Positions 1 to 12,233 of a stretch of 64,000 bases of DNA are shown here, one piece after another. The number at the start of each line of letters is the position of its first letter. Within the stretch, counting starts at the first letter, position 1. Where the stretch lies: the NCBI GenBank assembly GCA_033439265.1, contig JAVTVX010000012.1:30822761-30886760 (forward strand). Direction: 5' to 3'. This DNA comes from Dillenia suffruticosa (Eukaryota > Streptophyta > Magnoliopsida > Dilleniales > Dilleniaceae). The notes beneath the pieces are model-generated. The model made no database searches. It worked only from the letters and a program-made list of their open reading frames with translations, and had not been told where the DNA came from. The position numbers were made by a program, and so were the translations under genes.

Positions 1-1
1 A

Positions 2-1886
2 ATTGCGTCGAAGAAGCACAAAGACACGTACATGGCTGTGCCCCCCGGAAACATGGGGTGGCCTATTGTTGGGAAGACCATTGAGTTCGTGTCCCTCGGC
101 AAAAAAGGCACCCCGGAGAAATTCATCCAAGATAGAATGAAAAAATACTCTAACCAAGTATTCAAGACCTCTTTGTTGATGGAAAATTTTGTGGTGTTTT
201 GTGGCCCATCTGGTAATAAATTTTTATTCTCAAATGAAGACAAGTTGGTCAATGCTTGGTGGCCTGATAATGTTGTGAAAATATTCAAATCCCCACCTGG
301 AATCGGAGAACAGAGCAAACGGTTAAGAGGTGTTTTGCCTGAATTTTTAAAAGTCGAATCTCTTAAAAAGTACATAGCTATCATGGACTCCATGGCAAAA
401 CAACACATAAAGCAGAATTGGTGTGACAAGGGGGAAGTAATTGCATTTGAAGAAGCAAAAAATCATACCTTGGAATTGGCTTGTAGGCTATTCTTGAGCA
501 TCGAAGAGCCCAAGTTTGTAGCCACCATAGCCAAACACTTCCGCAACATTAAGGAGGGCTTCTTTGCGGTGCCGATTGATCTTCCTGGAACAACTTTGAA
601 TCGATCTAAAAAAGCCGTGGAGACAATCCTAACATTCATCGTGCCCATCATCAAGCAACGAAGAATGGAGCTTATGAAGAAAGGAGAGTCGGCAACTAAA
701 GACATTTTGTCACACATGATTGTTATTGCTGATACTACAGGCCTGTTTGCTGATGATGCTGATATTGCCAACAAAATCATAGGCCTACTCATGGGAAGCC
801 ATGATAGTACAACCTCTGCGATCACTTCTACGCTTAAGTATCTTGCCGAATATCCTCATGTTTATGACAAGGTTTTTCAAGGTAATTTTTCGTTCTCTTT
901 AAAAAAATTGGTGTATTTCAATATGAGAGATTCACTCTAATTATACACATTTAGTCCATCACATTTGAAATTTTTAGGATATTTTGCAATCTTTAGTCAC
1001 AAAGTGCCATTAGACAAATTTATTTAAAACAATTTTTTTATGAGTAATTTTTAAAGATAGGAAGCTCTTCTCAATTCTTTTTTTTTTTTAATTATTGATG
1101 AAAGTTTAAGTTGAGAAATGCATTACCTTTTTACCATCATTTCTTCCTATACAGAACAAAGGGAGATAGCAAAATCCAAGAGAGAAGGGGAGCTTTTGAA
1201 TTGGGAAGACATACAAAAGATGAAGTATTCATGGAATGTTGTTTGTGAAGCAATGAGGCTAACACCACCCGTTGCTGGAACCTTCAGAGAAGCTATCACT
1301 GATTTTAATTATGCTGGATTTACAATTCCCAAAGGATGGAAGGTACTTATCAATCAGCTTATATACAAACATTTATATATCATATTTTAATTGTCAATAT
1401 TGTTCTTAAGCTTGCTTTGTAGCAAGTTATACTTGGAAAAGGAAAAATGATTTTCAAAAGAATTCCAAAAAAAATTTAAAAATGACTTTTTTTTTCGAAG
1501 ATTGAAAAATATGTTCTGCTAATAATATTGTGATCAAAATTATTAGATTAACTTCTAAAATGCGTCATTTTCAGATATATTGGAATGCATACACCACAAA
1601 TAAGGATCCCAAATATTTTCCAAATCCAGATGAATTTGATCCTTCTAGGTTTGAAAAAGAAGGAGCGGCACCTTTTGCTTTTGTACCATTTGGAGGTGGC
1701 CCTCGAATGTGCCCTGGTCGGGAGTATGCTCGATTATCCATACTCGTTTTCCTTCATAACATTGTCAACATGTTTAGATGGGAAAAAAAAATTCCAAATG
1801 AGAAGACAGTATCCCTTATAGTTCCTACTCCAAAAGAAGGCTTCCCCATTTGTCTCAAACATCATGAGTTTGCTATGGGTCACTGA
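2..1886 (+). CDS. Cytochrome P450, CYP716 family (5' end outside window)
   Basis: Exons 2-881, 1155-1342 and 1575-1886, with GT..AG junctions keeping the frame. The reading frame is open to the left edge, so the N-terminal membrane anchor (roughly 20-30 residues) lies outside; the first internal Met is at 32. About 459 residues are visible. Landmarks in order: the proline-rich hinge [12 protein letters not shown], the I-helix [12 protein letters not shown], the K-helix ExxR in CEAMRL, the PERF-type FDPSRF, and the haem loop [11 protein letters not shown] with the Cys ligand. The hinge, the EQREIAKSK segment at the first splice junction and the [25 protein letters not shown] stretch (abridged: [12 protein letters not shown]) are characteristic of CYP716 enzymes, ER-bound oxidases of triterpene skeletons such as beta-amyrin C-28. 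Substrate cannot be assigned. No stop or frameshift is seen in the exons, so it may be functional. Ser replaces the usual Thr after HD in the I-helix, a mild change. The stop lies about 40 bp before an inserted LTR. Confidence 0.93.
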
Positions 1887-2440
1887 ATTGACTCTAGGGA
1901 TGTTTGCAATGGTGGACCTCAGTGTAGAAAATAGAGAGAGAAATGATATGAGAGAGAAAATTCACTGTATTTTATTGTTTATTGAATATATTAAGCAAAA
2001 GATATATTTATACAAGTTAGGGTATGTACATAAAAAGATTCCGAATGAGCTTTTAGTTCCTACTCCGAAAGAAGGATTCCCCGTTTTCCTCAAACCTCAT
2101 TTGCTATGATTCATTGAATTGACTCCAAGGATGCTTGCAATGGTGGACCTCAGTGTAGAAAATAGAGAGAAATTATATGAGAGTGCAAATTCTATGTATT
2201 TATTGTGTATTGAATATATTGAATAAAGGAGATATTTATATAAGTTAGAATATTTACATAAAAAGATTCCGAATGGGAAGATAGTATCCCTTTTAGTTCC
2301 TGGTCCAAAAGAAGGCTTCCCAATTTGCCCCAAACCTATTGAGTTTACTAGGGTTCACTGAATTGACTCCAGGGATGCTTGCAATGGTGGACCTTAGTGT
2401 AGAAAATAGAGAAAGAAATAATATGAGAGAGAAAATTCTT
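1783..2440 (+). repeat. Chimeric tandem repeat: P450 last-exon tail plus LTR end, three copies
   Basis: Three head-to-tail copies begin near 1783, 2030 and 2258. Each has about 135 bp of the CYP716 coding tail and 3' flank (contains CCTACTCCAAAAGAAGG-like sequence and GCAATGGTGGACC) followed by sequence starting TGTAGAAAATAGAG at 1923, 2154 and 2399. Periods are 231 and 245 bp. The second half of the unit is the end of the reverse-oriented Copia LTR whose full copy lies at 2399-2629. Copies 2 and 3 still encode a short P450-like tail (KKIPN..VPxPKEGFP) ending in a stop. Confidence 0.85.
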
Positions 2441-2579
2441 TATATTTTATTATATGTTTAGGATAACATAACTTGACATATATAAAAAGATACTATTAAT
2501 GGTAAGAAATATCTTACATAATGGTATCATATAGTGTCATGTGTAATATTTACCTTCCATAGATGAATATAAAGAAAAT

Positions 2580-2626
<47 letters not shown>

Positions 2627-2990
2627 ACATCTCCCTCAAACTTAAGGTGACGAAAAGTTTGTCATCTTGAGTTTGACAATTATATCATGAAATCACCGAG
2701 TTGAGTGAGATTTGATAAAAATATCTACAATTTAAGATTATGAGGAAATAGCAATAAACTGGATAGTGCCACGAAGAGCATGATGTTGCACAAGGAGACA
2801 ATTAATCTCAATATGTTTGATACGTTCATGAAATACATCATTATGTGCAATTTGCATAACACTTCGATTGTCTCAAAGAAGAGGAACGGCAAACGAGGAG
2901 ATGACACGAGCCATCATAATCAAAGGAGCTCAGAAATAATATCACAAGGGTTCGACTACTTGAGCACAATTAGTATAATATAGTTATTGA
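2399..2990 (-). mobile_element. Truncated Copia retrotransposon: LTR plus RNase H end
   Basis: Read on the minus strand, 2630-2930 encodes the Copia RNase H C-terminus: DNRSVMQIAHNDVFHERI, KHIEIN, then DIFIKSHSTR and the LKMTNF..P tail. The last Cys of the usual LLCDNRS is replaced by a stop (TGA). A purine tract GGGAGA follows, then an LTR running from 2629 down to 2399, starting TGTTGATATA and ending TTTCTACA (TG..CA), 231 bp. It includes a (TA)n run at 2583-2623. Gag, integrase and RT are missing from the right side. The element sits just behind the P450 gene in opposite orientation. Confidence 0.8.
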
Positions 2991-4255
<1,265 letters not shown>

Positions 4256-4630
4256 TGGTTGTGTGAGTGAGGGAGAGTGTTAGCGACAGATAATTTTTGT
4301 CGTTAAAATCCGTCGCTAATTTAGGGAAAAAAATATCCGTCGAAAAATTATCCATCCCAAATTCAGCGACGGATTCCAAATATATCACCAAATTCAACGA
4401 CGGATTCTGGCAATGAATTTGGAATGCGTCGCCAAATTCGTCGAAATATCCAAGGAACGCACGTGCTGCCCTTGCCCGCCATTGCCCACCCGAGCCAGCA
4501 CGTCCCTTGCCCTCCCTTGCCCACCCGAGCCAACACCAGCCTGCAACCTACCCGCCCGAGCCAGCACCCCCGCGTAGGCGCTCCAGCATCAACTCTTAAT
4601 TGCTGGAAAATGATGCACCTTCTGCCTCCA

Positions 4631-4710
4631 CCGTGGTTCGAACTCCAAACTCCTGCACAACTCCGAACTCCTGCACGCACACGCAACTTATAAACCACCA
4701 AGCCAAACAT
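4631..4710 (-). other. tRNA-like (SINE-like) module, left, in CACTA element 1
   Basis: On the minus strand a box-A-like TTTGGCTTGGTGGTTTATAA is followed about 50 nt later by a box-B-like GAGTTCGAACC. It is not a foldable intact tRNA. The same module is in element 2 at 8214-8282. GC-rich minisatellite follows it downstream, to the left. Confidence 0.4.
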
Positions 4711-5298
4711 ATTATTGTGATATAAATTTTTTTTATTATTATTTATTATCTTTTCTTCACATTTTTCTAATAATAATAAAATAATATATAATAATAATTT
4801 AAAATAATAAATATAAAAACTTTTTTTATTTATACCACCGACCTAAAATAATATTAATTAAAAATAATAAATATGATAATTTTTAATAAAATAAAAAATA
4901 ATAAAATACTAATTTAAAATAAAATAAATAATTAATTAAAAAATATATTAATATTATACTTTGATTTCTTCTTTTTTCTTTTATTTTATTATTTTATTAT
5001 TCTTTTTCATTTTTATTTTATTTTTTTAATCCATAATTTAAAAATGAATTACAACATCTCAAAACTATAAAATTATAATTATCAATAAATTATAATATAT
5101 TAATAATTTAAAAAATCTATATATTTAATCACAAAATATTTTTATTCCTTATAAGAAATTTCAATAAAATTATTATATATAAAAAATGAGAATAGAAAGG
5201 AAAAAAAAACCAAAAATAGAGATAAGGAAAAAAAAGTGAGAATTGAAAATAAAGAGGAGGAAGAAAGAAAACAAAAATATTATCACACAACACTAATA

Positions 5299-5365
5299 CT
5301 AAGCGGTGGTGAAGTGGTGATATGTTTTCTGTTTAAATCCGAGATCTAAGGTTAATCCCTTCAAC
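5299..5365 (+). other. tRNA-like (SINE-like) module, right, in CACTA element 1
   Basis: On the plus strand, AAGCGGTGGTGAAGTGGTGA resembles box A and GATCTAAGGTTAATCCCTT resembles a decayed box B. The element 2 counterpart (8852-8915) has the better AAAATTCGAATCTC. It points away from the left module and is followed by the GC-rich island at 5393. Confidence 0.4.
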
Positions 5366-5392
5366 TGCATGTTTTTTTAGTATTAAAACAAA

Positions 5393-5626
5393 GGGCGTTC
5401 AGGCACGCCCCAGCAGGCGCGTGCCTGTTGGGGCGCGGGCGCGAGTGCCTGCTTGGGCTCCCAGGCAGGCATGCCCCAGCAGGCGCGGGCGCCCCAGCAG
5501 GCGCGGGCGCCCCAGCAGGCGCCGCGTGCCTGCCTCGGCGCCCAGGCAGGCATGCCCTAGCAGGCGCGGGCGCCCAGGCAAGTAGGCGCCCGTGCGTGTA
5601 TGCGCCGACGCCCGTGCAGGCTCGCA
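5393..5626. repeat. GC-rich minisatellite island in CACTA element 1
   Basis: Tandem degenerate units of the type GCCCCAGCAGGCGCGGGC inside otherwise strongly AT-rich DNA. A comparable but different island with GCCCACCCGAGCCAGCAC units lies at about 4450-4600. Long open frames on both strands are by-products of the high GC content. Confidence 0.85.
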
Positions 5627-6544
5627 TTAATATTTAATTAAAAAATTTATATTATTGAATAAAATAATACAAATAAAATAAAATTACCTATACAATAATA
5701 AAAAATATTAAATCAAACAAAAAAAGAAAAAAATAATAAATTAATTAAAATATATATAATTTAAATAAAATAAAATATATAGTTTTTTTTAAGAATTAAA
5801 TAATATTATTCTTTTAAAAAATGAAATATAATATAATAAAATAAAATATAAATTAAAATATTATAAAATAATAATATGATTTGTTAATATAAATTAATAA
5901 AATAAAATAAAAATAAAATAAAATTATAATTAAAAGAAGATAAAATTCAGCGATAGATTTTCGAATCCGTTGCTGAAATTATTAAAATAAAATAAAAATA
6001 AAATAAAATTTTAATTAAAAAAAGATTAAATTCAGCGATAGATTTTAATCCGTCGCTAAATTACCAATGGATACATTTCGTCGCTGCGAAATTAATTTTT
6101 TAATTTAAATATTATATTAATATTTTATTTTATTTAATTATATATAAAAAATTTAGCGACGGATTGGAATTTTCGTCTATCGACGGAAAATAAATCCGTC
6201 GCTAAATTAATTTTTAACTTAAATATTGCATAAAAATAAAATTCTATTTAAAAAAGATTAAATTTTGTGACGAATTTTAAATCCGTTGCAAAACTTAGCC
6301 ACGAAATATTATTTATCGCTATTTAGAAACGAAATGTGCAACGAAAAATTTTTTGTCGCCAATTAGCGATGAATTTAGCCACGAAAATTTTTTTGTCACT
6401 AATTAGCGACGAATTTTGCTATGAATGATGTGTCCATCGCTAATTTAGCCACAACTTCCTTTTCGTTGTAAATTTTTTGGCAAATTAGCGATGAATTTTT
6501 TCTGTCGCGAAAATCCGTCACTAAAACCGTGTTTTTTTATAGTG

Positions 6545-7205
6545 CCAAACTTCTCGGTTACTCTGCTTCTCGACAGATCGACAGATACATTTTATTAACA
6601 CAAGCATAATTTATTCCTCTACACAATAAGCACCATGAGAAACCATCCATTAAGGAAGTAGATTTCTAGCAAACTTAACTCTTCCTGAATCAAATATAAA
6701 TCTTCCATGTTCTCGAGAAAATTTCCCTCAGTAAGGAAACATATCTCGACAATCAATCTAGATAAGCCAGCAAGCATTGACGACAACTTGAGTTTTCATT
6801 AATCGTCAGAATACTAAATTTCTTTAAAATCTTTGACACAGTTCATGTAATCTCAGAAAATTCTCAATAATCTCTCTGTAAAAATATTAGGGCTTCTATA
6901 CTCATAAACTCATACGGGACTTACCATACACACAGCCTATATATATTCAACATCTGCAGTCAACAAGGTACGTTTTTAGGAACTCTACACTCATCATATG
7001 AAGACAACACAAGACTACCATAGGTCTTCTCAATCTGTTTATTATTCTCTAAACCCGTTTTTTCTGACTTAAGTGTTGAAATCTCCCACACCGAAGCACC
7101 CTCGACGGTATTTGCAAATCTCAACATTGTCGAAGACTCCTCATCACTTCAGTTACACACTAGGTTAGCAAAGCAAGTATCTGTGGAGCAAACCCACCTC
7201 TATCA
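6545..7205 (+). repeat. 5' LTR remnant of the Gypsy element
   Basis: Homologous to the 3' LTR over about 6575-6860 (matches 18815-19060). The start is lost at the junction with CACTA element 1. It ends CCTCTATCA at 7205, directly before the primer-binding site. Confidence 0.75.
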
Positions 7206-7207
7206 AA

Positions 7208-7223
7208 TTGGCGTCGTCTATGG
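7208..7223 (+). promoter_or_regulatory. Primer-binding site of the Gypsy element
   Basis: TTGGCGTCGTCTATGG lies 2 bp after the LTR end. It resembles the TTGGCGCCGTCTGTGG site typical of many plant Gypsy elements. Confidence 0.7.
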
Positions 7224-7509
7224 AAATAGACCGATTCCTTAGCCGGCATATTTTACACCCTATCTTACTATCTTTCCAATTGCCATGTCACCAAGAAGAA
7301 AGAACATTAACACCTCGAAGGCTATGTCCTCAATGGGAGGACAAATGTCTAACACCGACGCTGTGATATATGTAATATTTTACCATTTACGAAATATATA
7401 TATAAATAAGATATTTTTAAATTTATTTATATAGAGAGAAATTTTATTTATTTAAATTGATTTTTGATATTTGGGATATTTAAATTAAATTTTTGGTACA
7501 TTTTAATTT

Positions 7510-10058
7510 CACTACAAAAAAACAGACTTTTAGCCACAAATTTAGCGATGAAAATTTTAAAAATATTCGTCGCTAAAAACATTAACGATGGATTTAGCGA
7601 CAAAAAATTTTTCGTCGCTAATAAGGCGTCGCAAAAATTTAGCGATGAAAATCTGAAATCCGTCGCTAAATTTAGTAACAAATAATTTTTTGTCGCTAAA
7701 ATTCGTCACAAAATTTAGCGACAAAAAATTATCTGTCGTTAAATTAGTGACATAAAAAAAATCCATTGCTAAATTTAGCGACAAAAATCTAAAATTCGTA
7801 GCTAAATTTAGCGACAGATAATTTTTTTCATTAAAATCCGTCGCAAATTTAGGGAAAAAAAAAGTCCATCGAAAAATTATCCGTCTCTAATTTAGCGACG
7901 AATAAAAAAATCAGTTGCTGAATTAGCGACGGATTTGGAATCCGTCGCTGATTCCAAATTCATCGGAATGCTTAGGGAGAGCACGTGCCTGGACGAGCCC
8001 TTGCCCACCCGAGCCAGCACATGCCTGGATGGCCCCGCCCACCCGAGCCAACTCTAGCCTGGAAGCCACATACCTAGATGGGCCCCACCCACCCGAGCCA
8101 GTACTAGCATGCAAGCTGCCTGCCCGCCCGAGCTAACAGCCCTGCCTGCAAGCACGCCCGCTCCAGTATCAACCCTCCTCATTTAATTGCTGGAAAATGC
8201 CGTTTTACCTCCACCGTAATTCAAACTCTTGTACACCTGTACGGACACGCATAAGCATAAAGCTGTAAACCACCAAACCAAATGTTAGTATGTGATATAT
8301 ATATTTTTTTTACTTATTATATTTCTTTCACATTTTTCTAATAATAATAAAATAATATATAATAACAATTTAAAATAATAAATATAATAATTTTTTTATT
8401 TAAACCACCAACCTAAAATAATATTAATTAAAAATAATAAATATGATAATTTTTAATAAAATACTAATTTAAAATAACATAATAAATTAATTAAAAAATA
8501 TATTAATATTATAGTTTGTTTTCTTCTTTTTTCTTTTCTTTTATTATTTTATTATTCTTTTTCATTTTTATTTTATTTTTTTAATCCATAGTTTAAAAAT
8601 GGATTACTGTATCTTAATAATATAAAATTAAACTTATCAATAAATTAAAATATATTAATAATTTAAAAACTCTATATATTTAATCACAAAATATTTTTAT
8701 TCGTTTGAATATATAAGAAATTTCAATAATGAGAATAGAAAGGAAAAAAAAAAAACCCAAAAATAGATATGAGAGTAAGAGGAAGGAAAAAAAAATAAGA
8801 ATAGAAAAAAAAATTAGGAGAAAGAAAGAAAAAAAAATATTTTTAAACAACACTAAGCGGTAATACAGTGGTGACATATCTTCTGTATCCGACGTCCAAA
8901 ATTCGAATCTCTTCAATAGCATTAGCATTTTTTTTAGTATTAAAACAATGAAGGGCAGGCATCCGTGCGTGCATGCGCGGGCGCCCAGGCGGGCACGCGC
9001 ACCTGCTCAGGCGCGCGCCTACTTGCGCCCGACGCCCGTGCGTGCGTGCGTGGGCGCCCGCCCAGCATGTCCGCCGAATTAATATTTAATTAAAAATTTT
9101 ATATTATTAAATAAAATAATACAAATAAAATAAAAGGTACCTATACAATAATAAAAAATATTAAATCAAACAAAAAAAGAAAAAAAATAAATTAATTTAA
9201 ATATATATATAATTTAAATAAAATTAAATATATGGTTTTTTTAAGATTTAAATAATATTATTCTTTTAAAAAAATGAAATATAATATAATAAAATAAAAT
9301 GTAAATTAAAATATTATAAAATAATAATATTATTTGTTAATATAAATTAATAAAATAAAATAAAAAATAAAATAAAATTCTAATTAAAAAAGATTAAATT
9401 CAGCGACGGATTTGAAATTCGTCGCTGAAACAGCGATCACTTGGAAATCCGTCGCTAATTCAGCGATGGAATTGGAAATTCGTCACTGATTCAGTGACTG
9501 ACTTGAAAATCCGTCCCTAAATTATCAACGGATAAATTTCGTCGTTGATAAATTAATTTTTTAATTTAAATATTATATTTATATTTTATTTTATTTAATT
9601 ATATATAAAAAATTTAGCGACGGAAAACAAATCCGTCGCTACATTAATTTTTAACTTAAATATAATATAATAATAAAATAAAAAGCAAAATAAAAATAAA
9701 ATAAAATTCTATTTAAAAAATATTAAATTTTGCGACGGATTTTAAATTCTTGACTAAAGCCGTGGCAAAATTTAGCCACGAAATATTATTCGTCGCTATA
9801 GCGACGAAATTTGCAACGAAAAATTTTTGTCGCCAATTAGCGACGAATTTAATTATGAAAATTTTTTCGTCACTAATTAGCGACGAATTTAGCCACGAAT
9901 GATGTGTCCGTCGCTAATTTAGTTACGACTTCCTTTTCGTCACAAATTTTGTGACAAATTAGCGACGAAAAAATTTTTGTCGCTAAATTCGTCGAAAAAT
10001 AGCGATGAATTTTTTCCGTCGCGAAAATCCGAGACTAAAACCATATTTTTTTGTAGTA
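7510..10058 (+). mobile_element. Non-autonomous CACTA element 2 (near complete)
   Basis: Left terminus CACTACAAAAAAACAGAC, right terminus GGTTTTAGT-type inverted copy ending TTTTTTTGTAGTA (last base A instead of G). A 3-bp TTT duplication flanks it (7507-7509 and 10059-10061), as expected for CACTA elements. Subterminal arrays of GCGACGGA/TCCGTCGC occupy about 7545-7960 and 9400-10030. The interior mirrors element 1: GC-rich island (7980-8160), minus-strand tRNA-like module (8214-8282), AT-rich core, plus-strand tRNA-like module (8852-8915), second GC island (8945-9075). No transposase is encoded. Confidence 0.87.
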
Positions 10059-10217
10059 TTTGCCGAATCCGCGAATCGAAGTAAATCCCGTTTGTACAAA
10101 AAAAATTTAATTTAAATTTTAGTGAAACATGTATGTGAAGATATATATATATATATATAAATACAAACCTAAAAAAAAAAAGAACCCAAATTTTTGAATT
10201 AGGGTTTAATACCCTAA

Positions 10218-10221
<4 letters not shown>

Positions 10222-10263
<42 letters not shown>

Positions 10264-10280
10264 TCTCTCTCTCTCTCCTC
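10222..10280. repeat. (CT)n microsatellite
   Basis: Nearly pure CT repeat at the start of the CpG-rich part of the solo-LTR-like block. The setting resembles a plant 5' leader. Confidence 0.9.
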
Positions 10281-12195
10281 GACTCTTCATCTTCCCGCAG
10301 CCGCCGCTGTTTCGCGCCTCAGTCGCGACCCACCACCACCCAACAACCGTCGCGACCCGCCACCACCCAACGACCGTCGCCACTCTCCCTGTGTCTTCTC
10401 TCTCTACCTCACTCACAGTCTCCTCTCACTGTCACTCGCTCTCTCTCTCTTCGACTTCGCCCATCTCAGCCGTTCTCGTCGCTGCTCGCCCTCCACCGCG
10501 ATCCGCCACCCTCCGCCGCTATCTCTCCGCGAGTGTAATCCTCCCCTGCACAAGCGAGCCACAGCGCGATCCTCCCCTGCGCGAGTACGCCATAACACGA
10601 TCTCCCCGCGCGAGCACGCCACAGCGCGATCTCCCTAGGGCGAGCACACCACAGCGCACGACTGCCCGCAGAAGCCACAACGCGCAACTGCCCGTAGAAG
10701 CCACAACGCGCGCCTGCAACGGTTCCCTCTCCCTCTAGCTTGTGCCAGCTCCGCAGCAGCGCCCCTGCCCGCAAGCGCGCGGCCTTCTCCTGAGCGCACG
10801 ACAGAGCACAACCATTATCCCAGCCCGCAAGCCCGTAGGCCGCCAGCCCACTACGGCCCACGAAGCCCACTGCGGCCCAAAAGCCCGCTTTCCTGCTGAC
10901 CAGCAAGCCTGCGAATCCGTGAGCCCACTGTAGCCCGCGAGCCCGTGATGGCCCGTGAGCCTGCGAGCCTACGAACCTCTGCGCAGGTAACTAACTTAGG
11001 GTTTTGATCCTGATCTATGTGTTTATGACCTAACTAATAAATTTTGTCTTGATAAGGAGTATTGTAGATTTTGGAGTGATCGATAAGACATTCAGACGAA
11101 GGTCTATACTCCGAGAAAACCCTAGATGAAAAAATTTCTTACCATTCGATTTATTTGAATGAATGTCAGGGTTAAGTTTAGAAATGAGAAGAAATGGTTG
11201 GCATGCAGGCATTGCACGCCTTGGGTGTTGTGCAAGGGCACTGCGCGCCCTGCACATGGGCGCTGCGCCCTGCACAAAGGAGCGCTGGGCTGTGGCCCTA
11301 CTGGCCCTTAGGTGTGAGCGAGAGATTGGATTGGTGTGAGCCCTGTGCGGGATTTGTTGAGTACCAACACTTGAGTCTTGTAGGCATGTTGTATGCATGA
11401 ACAAAATATGAGGAATTAGGGTAGGGTTGAAGAATTCGAACTATCTGATTTATATACGTGTATTAGAAGTAATAGCCTATTTCCTAAAATTGCGTTGGTT
11501 TGAAACTTGCTGATTATATATATATATATATATATATATACATTCATAAGTGTTGGGTGCCTTGATTTAGGGGAGCACTTTTCTTCACTTCGTGGTATTA
11601 TTGGGGAGTGCGCTACCCTCTTCCATACGGTGAGTGGGACTTTGACGTCTGCTATTAATTGAAAACCATGTTTTAAATAAATGTTTTTCAACGACATGAT
11701 TCTACGAATGTATGATCATTAGAGTTGAATATTTTATGAAATATTTTTGTGATCATTGAAGTGTCTCAACTACTGATTTATTTGATATACATTTATGAGT
11801 TTGATAACTAGATATTGTGCCACCTTTTCGACATATTGACTTGTTTTAAATGCTCCCACTGTATTGGCACATGGTTTTGAATGGATTTATATGTACTATT
11901 TGGGCTGTACGCCCGGCCGAAGTTATGATATGATGCATGGGGCTGTATGCCCGGCCGACGTGATGATGTGATGTACGGGGCTACGTGCCTGGCCGACTTG
12001 GTGATATTATGATATGGTTCCTACAGCATTCCATAGCTACGAATAACATTTGGTAGAGGTACCCCTTGTGCCCGGATACGCTTCGGCCGGAGGTATCCAC
12101 CAAATTGTCATATGTATGGGTTCCAAGGTTGACCCTTATCGGGAAAGACGTGAGTTTATCTTTGTCTAACACTAAGCGGGATACCATACACGGCC

Positions 12196-12233
<38 letters not shown>

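Larger units (their letters stand above)
4277..6544 (+). mobile_element. Non-autonomous CACTA (En/Spm-type) element 1, left end truncated
   Basis: Colinear with the more complete copy at 7510-10058, beginning at the equivalent of that copy's position about 7808, so about 300 bp of the left end is missing. Both ends carry dense arrays of GCGACGGA / TCCGTCGC in both orientations (4283-4440 and 5945-6530), the subterminal motif arrangement typical of CACTA elements. The right end reads CTAAAACCGTG then TTTTTTTATAGTG. The interior is AT-rich with two GC-rich islands (about 4450-4600 and 5393-5626) and two tRNA-like modules. No transposase ORF is present, so movement would have needed a partner element. 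It sits against the 5' LTR remnant of the Gypsy element that starts at 6545. Confidence 0.8.

Noticed and set aside
463-825. 120-codon minus-strand frame inside P450 exon 1
   Set aside because: Shadow of the real plus-strand P450 reading frame.
4631-5365. Real tRNA genes
   Set aside because: Only box-A/B-like similarity; no complete cloverleaf or acceptor stem.
5361-5637. Overlapping Ala/Pro/Gly-rich frames on both strands
   Set aside because: By-product of the GC-rich minisatellite in the CACTA element.
10391-10933. Long frames on both strands of the CpG-rich stretch
   Set aside because: Stop-poor because of GC content; no motif and no consistent frame.
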